Shown: one piece after another, positions 61,901 through 64,000 of the stretch
Layout of the letters: every line of letters begins with the position of its first letter
Numbering within the stretch: the stretch's first letter is position 1
Assembly: GCF_032854445.1 (NCBI RefSeq)
Contig: NC_088304.1
Location: 10,117,704 to 10,181,703, forward strand
DNA length: 64,000 bases
Source: Liolophura sinensis
Lineage: Eukaryota > Mollusca > Polyplacophora > Chitonida > Chitonidae
Direction of reading: 5' to 3'
Notes under the pieces: model-generated
What the model was told of the DNA's origin: nothing
The model's input: the letters and a program-made list of their open reading frames with translations, nothing else
The model's database searches: none
Position numbers and translations under genes: made by a program

Positions 61901-63832
61901 GCAGTATAGGATATATTCTGTAGTTCAGACACCATGTGTTTTGACTCGTGCAGTATAGGATATATTCTGTAGTTCAGACACCATATGTTTTGACTCGTGC
62001 AGTATAGGATATATTCTGTAGTTCAGACACCATATGTTTTGACTCGTGCAGTATAGGATATATTCTGTAGTTCAGACACCATATGTTTTGACTCGTGCAG
62101 TAAAGGATATATTCTGTAGTTCAGACACCATATGTTTTGACTCGTGCAGTATAGGATATATTCTGTAGTTCAGACACCATATGTTTTGACTAATGCAGTA
62201 AAGGATATATTCTGTAGTTTAGACACCATATGTTTTGACTCATGCAGTATAGGACATATTCTATAATTCAGACACCATATGTTTTGACTCATGCAGTATA
62301 GGATATATTCTATAGTTCAGACACCATATGTTTTGGATCTATGTCATTGTATCCTACTGGTAGAGCAGTAGATCCAGGATCAAGTCACACCTCAGACCTT
62401 AAAAGAGGAAGTTGTAACTTCCTTTCTTGGCGTTCAGCATGAAGGGGATAGTGCAACAACTGGCTGACCCGTATCAGTATAATGGCTCAGGCGGGGCGGC
62501 TTACTTGCCTTCAGTAAGGTGTTTCAGTGAAGTAGCACAAGACAAAAGAGCGGTGGAAATCCGTCCTGCAACAAGGAGGCACATTACATGCACTCTAAAG
62601 ATTCCTTTGTCGTCATATAACTGAAAAATTGTTAAGTACGACGTTAAACCCCAAGCACTCACTCACTCACTCATTTTATCCTAACGTACATTCTGGCACA
62701 AAGTTTATTTGAGTAGTGTTTACCTTGAGCAACTTGGTTATCATCTTTAATTTATGTAAACATAACAGTTGTTTACAATTCATTTGAAAATGCGAATATC
62801 AGCAGAAAGCATTTAGTTAACTTAATAAGACTTTGAGTAGCCATGTTTCAAACATTTATGTGGTGTTTGACAGGAAGGGGAACTGTAAGCGTACAAGCAT
62901 GGGACTGACCTGTGAGATTGGACTGAGGACGCGGGAGTACCACGTACTGGCCGGCTCTGTCCTCAGTGTATGGGGAAAGGTCGAGAGTGTACTGGCAGCA
63001 ATGCCTGGAGGGTCCAGCTCAAAGATGCAGATCATACGACTGCGCACAGAAGATGGGCAGAGAATTGTGGGTATGTACAAAAATGTCCTGTGGACAGTAG
63101 GGAAAGAAGAATTAGAATGTTTAATAAATTTCAGATTTTATATTCAGCTGTTCATTCTGAGAAGAATTATTTGAATTAGTCAAGAAAATTTGATTCCTGC
63201 AGTTATTGAGTGAGATATAACCACATGTGTATTCCTCCAGCACCTGACTGACAAATGAATAACTCTTATACAGAAAACATTTGCCCAGAAACTGTTAGAT
63301 ATTTTACAATTCCCTGACAAGTTGTCCACAAACACTAAGCAGAATCAACATTTGAGGAATCTTGGGAGTTCAGCAGGTGTTGGCGAGATGAGGTTGGGGC
63401 TCTAGCAAACTGACCCACTTTAGTTTGCCAGATCACTCACCATGCACCGTCCAGTCCAGCATGAGACTCCTGAAATTCCAATTCGCCTTACTGCTTCTCA
63501 GAAAGTACCAGCCTAGCTGACTTCCAAGCAGAAACAGTAGCAGCTTGGGAAGTAGTGGACGGAATCCATGTTCAGAAAGATAGGAGTGTCAACAGGTATG
63601 ATTAAGTCTTTAAGACTGCATGTATAGCCACTTTTTTAATACCAAGAAACTAACCAGATTGTATCCAAGTGTTGAGATTTTTTGGTTTTTGATTCCAGGG
63701 AGTCTCATTCCAAGCAACTGTGTGCCTGCGCTTATCAACGTGTTGTCAGAAGGAAGCACCAAGACCCAGACAGAGACACATACAACAACCCGACAAGAAA
63801 TGGAGGCTCTCAGTATGCCCACCTTCTTATGA
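29307..63832 (+). CDS. SBNO1: Strawberry notch homolog 1, complete coding region, 30 exons
   Basis: SBNO1 is a large nuclear protein with a DExD/H helicase-like core and a C-terminal strawberry-notch domain; the family works in transcriptional regulation downstream of Notch and other signals. I trace 30 coding exons, every one with GT-AG borders and matching phase, totalling 5238 nt including the stop, or 1745 residues (human about 1390). The excess is mostly one 431-residue exon of low-complexity sequence. Order: short acidic N-terminus; Pro/Gln/Ser and RLPSGQ-repeat region (to about 552); acidic linker with [12 protein letters not shown]; helicase lobe with Walker [12 protein letters not shown] (663-673) and DECH (779-782); Ser/Asp-rich and Lys-rich insert; second lobe with motif VI QQFGRTHRSN (about 1327-1337); and SBNO C-terminal domain ending MPTFL. 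Introns carry most of the window's SINEs. Exon details are given in the block entries. Confidence 0.96.
31243..31604. repeat. 180-bp tandem duplication in SBNO1 intron 2
   Basis: ACCATATTGTTC starts at 31261 and again at 31441, and the following 160 bases are nearly identical (one A/C and one A/G difference seen). Each copy is led by a run of C. The near identity implies a recent event. Confidence 0.93.
31641..31998 (+). mobile_element. SINE-B-related element, copy 1
   Basis: tRNA-like head (GTGGATTAATGGTTAGAGCG as A-box region), middle TTAAAATTGCTGCTGCC, and end CATATAACTGAAAAATTGTT. It shares its 3' third with the SINE-B copies at 32148 and 62345, but its head differs. Confidence 0.75.
32148..32516 (+). 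mobile_element. SINE-B copy 2
   Basis: tRNA-like head GCCCGGATAGCACAGTTGGT then AGAGCGTCCGCTTCGGGACC, body AAGAGGAAGTTGTAACTTCC, and end AAGCACTCACTCACTCACTC. It is nearly identical to 62345-62672. Confidence 0.88.
33282..34574 (+). CDS. SBNO1: SBNO1 exon 4: giant low-complexity exon with RLPSGQ repeats
   Basis: This single 1293-nt exon encodes residues 122-552. Residues about 213-342 form an array of roughly 13 units built on [IV]R[LVM]P(S/P/T)GQ followed by a few Thr/Gln-rich residues ([44 protein letters not shown]). A Ser/Thr/Pro-rich stretch follows, with [11 protein letters not shown] near 508-518, and then a conserved-looking end, [20 protein letters not shown], aligning with the RIWINDMKMRS region of vertebrate SBNO1. 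I recall no comparable repeat in human SBNO1. The array is regular in charge (one Arg per unit), suggesting a repeated binding surface; no function can be assigned. Confidence 0.92.
34721..35132. repeat. 16-bp minisatellite after SBNO1 exon 4
   Basis: The unit GCAGTCAGGTCCCTAT alternates with CCAGTCAGGTACCTAT variants for about 25 copies in SBNO1 intron 4, about 150 bp past the donor. Confidence 0.93.
37398..38154 (+). CDS. SBNO1: SBNO1 exons 5-6 (acidic linker and pre-helicase block)
   Basis: Exons 37398-37518 (ends phase 1) and 37945-38154. The first carries an acidic patch ([23 protein letters not shown]) as in vertebrate SBNO1. The second begins [20 protein letters not shown] and ends AGFLIG just before Walker A. 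A (TA)n microsatellite at about 37886-37925 lies directly upstream of the exon 6 polypyrimidine tract, squeezed against the acceptor. Confidence 0.93.
37886..37925. repeat. (TA)n microsatellite at the SBNO1 exon 6 acceptor
   Basis: Roughly 40 bp of TA ending about 20 bp before the exon 6 acceptor. Confidence 0.95.
38940..39209 (+). mobile_element. SINE-A copy, SBNO1 intron 6
   Basis: Full-length copy with a perfect 14-bp duplication AACCATGGTCAGAC at 38926-38939 and 39210-39223; one of the best preserved members. Confidence 0.94.
39449..41125 (+). CDS. SBNO1: SBNO1 exons 7-9 (helicase N-terminal lobe)
   Basis: Exons 39449-39533, 40136-40226 and 40828-41125. Exon 7 encodes the nucleotide-binding loop [16 protein letters not shown]. 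Exon 8 encodes [20 protein letters not shown]. Exon 9 encodes [13 protein letters not shown] and the Walker B/motif [11 protein letters not shown], then the motif III-like VYASATG at the exon end. The sequence is nearly identical to vertebrate SBNO1 here. Nucleotide-binding residues are intact, so ATP binding is expected. Confidence 0.96.
40322..40415 (+). mobile_element. SINE-A 3' fragment
   Basis: GTGAAATATTCTTGATTATG and an AATCAGATAATTAAATA tail identify a decayed end piece. Confidence 0.6.
40608..40692. repeat. About 32-bp tandem repeat, three copies
   Basis: The unit TGTGCATAGCACAAAAAACT followed by TCACA is repeated in SBNO1 intron 8. Confidence 0.85.
41286..41556 (+). mobile_element. 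SINE-A copy, SBNO1 intron 9
   Basis: Full-length copy flanked by AATATCTGTGG at 41275-41285 and 41557-41567, with a clean AAATA tail. Confidence 0.93.
41560..41860 (+). mobile_element. SINE-C fragment followed by a truncated SINE-A
   Basis: 41568-41660 has the SINE-C signature TTTACCCCAGGCACT plus CCTCCATCCGTAAAACT. 41690-41850 is a headless SINE-A ending in AAATAAATAAATAAAT. Confidence 0.65.
42230..42510 (+). mobile_element. SINE-C copy
   Basis: Carries CAGTAACTTGCCAAGAGTCG, then GGTTTATGCTGGACAC, and ends GTGAAAAATTCTTGAGTATG with an AATAAATGAATAAAT tail. It shares its last 60 bp with SINE-A but has a different body. Confidence 0.65.
42557..45618 (+). CDS. SBNO1: SBNO1 exons 10-13 (inter-lobe region)
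   Basis: Exons 42557-42662, 43345-43498, 44108-44290 and 45521-45618. They encode [54 protein letters not shown] and [20 protein letters not shown], all matching the family. The 3' part of exon 12 plus its donor is tandemly copied about four more times in the following intron (103-bp period). Only the first donor (44291) preserves the conserved reading frame into exon 13. Confidence 0.95.
42762..42911 (-). mobile_element. 5'-truncated SINE-A with perfect target duplication
   Basis: Tail and 3' half only, flanked by GAGATCCTTGA at 42751-42761 and 42912-42922. The truncation point is near that of the copy at 58428. Confidence 0.9.
43565..43955 (+). mobile_element. Two adjacent SINE-A copies
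   Basis: 43565-43711 is a decayed copy lacking its tail. 43712-43955 is a second, more complete one with a head (TGGGTCAGTTGGTTTGCACA) and tail. They lie in SBNO1 intron 11. Confidence 0.75.
44228..44690 (+). repeat. 103-bp tandem duplication of SBNO1 exon 12 end plus splice donor
   Basis: TGTATATCTG occurs at 44228, 44331, 44434, 44537 and 44640, an exact 103-bp period. Each unit holds the last 63 bp of exon 12 and the first 40 bp of the intron, including an identical donor AAAG/GTAATG (44291, 44394, 44497, 44600). The fifth unit is degenerate. Because 103 is not a multiple of three, use of the second or third donor shifts the frame, and the in-frame path to the fourth meets a stop at 44498-44500. 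Confidence 0.95.
44870..45125 (+). mobile_element. SINE-C copy
   Basis: Shares GGTGGTTTAATCTGGGCTGT and CACCAGTATGACATTTTACA with the copies at 42230 and 58198. Diverged, with no clear tail. Confidence 0.55.
45785..45972 (+). mobile_element. 5'-truncated SINE-A
   Basis: Starts at GTTCATGCTGGCTTCCTCTC, without the tRNA head, and ends in AAATAAATAAATAAAT. The imperfect repeats CACATTTGCAG and CATATTTGCGG flank it. Confidence 0.8.
46984..47243 (+). mobile_element. SINE-A copy, SBNO1 intron 13
   Basis: Almost full length; the first few bases of the head are missing (it starts GTCAGTTGGTTAGCGCGCTA). Confidence 0.85.
47501..49299 (+). CDS. SBNO1: SBNO1 exons 14-16 (Ser/Asp-rich and Lys-rich insert)
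   Basis: Exons 47501-47646, 48446-48637 and 49051-49299. Exon 14 has [18 protein letters not shown]. Exon 15 has a basic nuclear-localisation-like PKKKRG followed by alternating acidic/serine runs ([18 protein letters not shown]). Exon 16 has a Lys/Glu run ([18 protein letters not shown]). This loop is also disordered and charged in vertebrate SBNO1. The serine-acidic runs look like CK2 sites, by motif only. Confidence 0.92.
49788..54109 (+). CDS. SBNO1: SBNO1 exons 17-21 (second helicase lobe)
   Basis: Exons 49788-49921, 50196-50327, 50930-51065, 53134-53246 and 54038-54109. They carry [30 protein letters not shown], the motif V-like [31 protein letters not shown] joined across the exon 19/20 junction to RTHRSNQ (motif VI), and [20 protein letters not shown]. 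These are the most conserved strawberry-notch signatures. A (TCA)n tract begins about ten bases after the exon 21 donor. Confidence 0.96.
50366..50528. repeat. 32-bp tandem repeat, five copies
   Basis: The unit ATTATTACAAAGTGTCCTAG then TTTTCATACACA is repeated in SBNO1 intron 18, starting about 40 bp after the donor. Confidence 0.93.
51448..51685 (-). mobile_element. Internally deleted mariner/Tc1-like transposon (238 bp)
   Basis: The terminal inverted repeats are about 29 bp, beginning CAGGGTGTCCCAGAAGTC; the right end is the complement with a few differences. Both ends abut TA (51446-51447 and 51686-51687), the IS630/Tc1/mariner target duplication. On the minus strand, from 51580, a remnant of the transposase start can be read ([19 protein letters not shown]), which resembles a helix-turn-helix N-terminus. 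After about 34 residues it runs straight into the terminal repeat. The catalytic part is gone, so it is a non-autonomous deletion derivative. Confidence 0.88.
51688..52268. repeat. 52-bp minisatellite, about eleven copies
   Basis: The unit TATTACAGTGTGACATATAT then AATAGAGTATATACATGG, with the rest TTAATGGTAATGA, starts directly at the end of the mariner-like element. Its first TATAATAGAG overlaps the element's TA flank. Confidence 0.93.
53612..53866 (+). mobile_element. SINE-A copy, SBNO1 intron 20
   Basis: Diverged but complete, flanked by ATAAGTAACAA at 53601-53611 and 53867-53877. Confidence 0.88.
54118..54235. repeat. (TCA)n microsatellite at the SBNO1 exon 21 donor
   Basis: An imperfect TCA/TCG repeat of about 115 bp beginning roughly ten bases after the exon 21 splice donor. 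Confidence 0.95.
54241..54330 (+). mobile_element. SINE-A 3' fragment
   Basis: Headless piece from ACCTGTGGATGGCCTTGGGT to an AAAAAAATAAATGAAA tail. The TCA tract lies exactly at its 5' end. Confidence 0.75.
54331..56013. other. SBNO1 intron 21, unique part
   Basis: About 1.7 kb without recognised exon or repeat. The coding phase joins directly from exon 21 to exon 22, so no exon is expected here. Confidence 0.5.
56014..56150 (-). mobile_element. 5'-truncated SINE-A
   Basis: Tail and 3' half, ending at CATATGCAGGTTGCTG. No convincing target duplication. Confidence 0.75.
56356..58889 (+). CDS. SBNO1: SBNO1 exons 22-25
   Basis: Exons 56356-56452, 57342-57416, 57875-58021 and 58795-58889. They encode [59 protein letters not shown] and the junction [12 protein letters not shown]. 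All match the vertebrate order; exon 25 has diverged most. The introns hold four SINE-A insertions. Confidence 0.94.
56640..56903 (-). mobile_element. SINE-A copy, SBNO1 intron 22
   Basis: Full-length copy with a perfect 13-bp duplication TTTTTCTGTTAAG at 56627-56639 and 56904-56916. Confidence 0.94.
57007..57275 (+). mobile_element. SINE-A copy, SBNO1 intron 22
   Basis: Full-length copy in opposite orientation to the one ending at 56903, only about 100 bp away; the two could pair as inverted repeats in the transcript. The tail is pure A (17). Confidence 0.9.
58198..58735 (+). mobile_element. SINE-C copy interrupted by a SINE-A
   Basis: Starts with a tRNA-like head (GCAGGATGTAGCTCAGTAAG as A-box region, GAGAGTTCAATTC as B-box), continues with CACTTGGTGGCCACATGTTC, and after the nested SINE-A resumes with AAAACTTGCCCCAGGTTGGT and GTGAAAAATACTTCACTTC, ending AAATAAATAAAC. 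This gives the fullest view of the SINE-C family. Confidence 0.78.
58428..58565 (+). mobile_element. 5'-truncated SINE-A nested in SINE-C
   Basis: Headless SINE-A flanked by ATGTATCTGTACC at 58415-58427 and 58566-58578, so the host SINE-C was already in place. Confidence 0.92.
60009..63832 (+). CDS. SBNO1: SBNO1 exons 26-30 (C-terminal domain and stop)
   Basis: Exons 60009-60101, 60634-60780, 61418-61494, 62874-63070 and 63699-63832. They encode [89 protein letters not shown] and [16 protein letters not shown]. The stop TGA is at 63830-63832. The tail after the conserved block is Thr-rich and short. A CAA/CAG repeat lies in the 3' UTR, which runs off the window. Confidence 0.95.
60225..60420 (+). 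mobile_element. SINE-C 3' portion
   Basis: Has AGTAACTTGTCAAAGGTCTG, GGTTTACCATAGGCACTTTG, CCTCCACCTATAAAACTG and an AGATAAATAAATG tail, as in the other SINE-C copies. Confidence 0.6.
60930..61131. mobile_element. MITE-C, copy 2 (202 bp)
   Basis: Ends CCCAACCATTTGGCAT and ATGCCAAATGGTTGAAG form inverted repeats. The interior matches 9743-9942. GAATT flanks both sides and may be the target duplication. Confidence 0.75.
61200..61385 (+). mobile_element. Diverged SINE-A fragment
   Basis: GCGAGTTCAGGTCCAGTTCA to GAAATATTCTTGAGTGTGTC matches SINE-A with several deletions. It ends 30 bp before the SBNO1 exon 28 acceptor. Confidence 0.65.
61545..62335. repeat. 49-bp minisatellite, about sixteen copies, SBNO1 intron 28
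   Basis: The unit ACCATATGTTTTGACTCGTG then CAGTATAGGATATATTCTGT then AGTTCAGAC. Variants cluster at both ends, while the middle copies are almost identical, as expected from recent expansion at the centre. Confidence 0.95.
62345..62672 (+). mobile_element. SINE-B copy 3
   Basis: Nearly identical to 32148-32516 but with a shortened head (GGTAGAGCAGTAGATCCAGG). It ends in CACTCACTCACTCA and abuts the 49-bp array. Confidence 0.85.
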
Positions 63833-63867
63833 CCTGGAAGAGGGAAATGCCTGACCAATGTGTCTTA

Positions 63868-63900
63868 CAACAACAACAGCAGCAACAACAGCAACAGTAG
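63868..63900. repeat. CAA/CAG repeat in the SBNO1 3' UTR
   Basis: About 30 bp of CAACAACAACAGCAGCAA-type sequence 36 bp after the stop codon. It is not translated in the conserved frame. Confidence 0.9.
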
Positions 63901-64000
63901 TCACCATGGCAACATCATGTTGAGAACATGCAGAAAATGGGCCTCTTTCTTGTGACTCGTCATGATCTAACAGACAAATTGCAATGGGTCTGCCGAAAAC

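Noticed and set aside
63846-63900. Polyglutamine coding tract
   Set aside because: The CAA/CAG run lies after the SBNO1 stop; the frame that reads Gln is not the conserved frame.

Overview
The window is eukaryotic nuclear DNA from an invertebrate animal. It carries four conserved, intron-rich metazoan genes in an AT-rich background crowded with tRNA-derived SINEs, small inverted-repeat elements and tandem repeats. The commonest SINE (local name SINE-A: tRNA-like head, body around 'CTTGAGTACGGCGTAAAA', tail of AAATA repeats) resembles tRNA-SINEs I associate with molluscs and related lophotrochozoans. I would therefore guess a mollusc-like lophotrochozoan; this is inference, not shown. No prokaryotic operon, CRISPR array or intact virus was seen.

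Layout, left to right. (1) 132-7021, minus: the 5' part of NLE1 (Notchless, 60S ribosome biogenesis), four exons; the rest lies off the left edge. Its intron 3 holds a ten-copy 158-bp satellite and its intron 1 a large foldback element. (2) 7309-13464, plus: MRPL18 (uL18m, mitochondrial ribosome), six exons, divergent from NLE1 across 287 bp containing an ETS-like site and an E-box. (3) About 13.5-23.3 kb: no gene seen; a 59-bp minisatellite of about 53 copies, a 24-bp minisatellite, SINEs and a MITE. (4) 23342-27537, minus: KMT5A (SET8/PR-Set7, H4K20 monomethyltransferase), with two PIP-box/TD motifs, a KEN box, an AT-hook-like patch and a complete SET domain. A 200-N gap lies inside the second PIP exon, and one exon junction does not join in phase. 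(5) 29307-63832, plus: SBNO1 (strawberry notch, DExD/H helicase-like nuclear regulator), complete at the coding level: 30 coding exons, all phase-compatible, about 1745 residues.

How the genes relate. NLE1 and MRPL18 form a head-to-head ribosome-related pair. KMT5A and SBNO1 form a second head-to-head pair, an arrangement I recall from human 12q24.31, so it may be an old bilaterian linkage. MRPL18 and KMT5A converge on the repeat-rich gene-free stretch.

Points most worth a second look: the roughly 13-unit '[IV]R[LVM]PSGQ' array in one huge SBNO1 exon; tandem duplication of the end of SBNO1 exon 12 together with its splice donor; the cell-cycle degron set in KMT5A; the spurious-looking assembly gap; an SBNO1 uORF whose stop overlaps the main start; a minisatellite in an MRPL18 intron that keeps the MRPL18 frame open; and an internally deleted mariner-like element with TA duplications.
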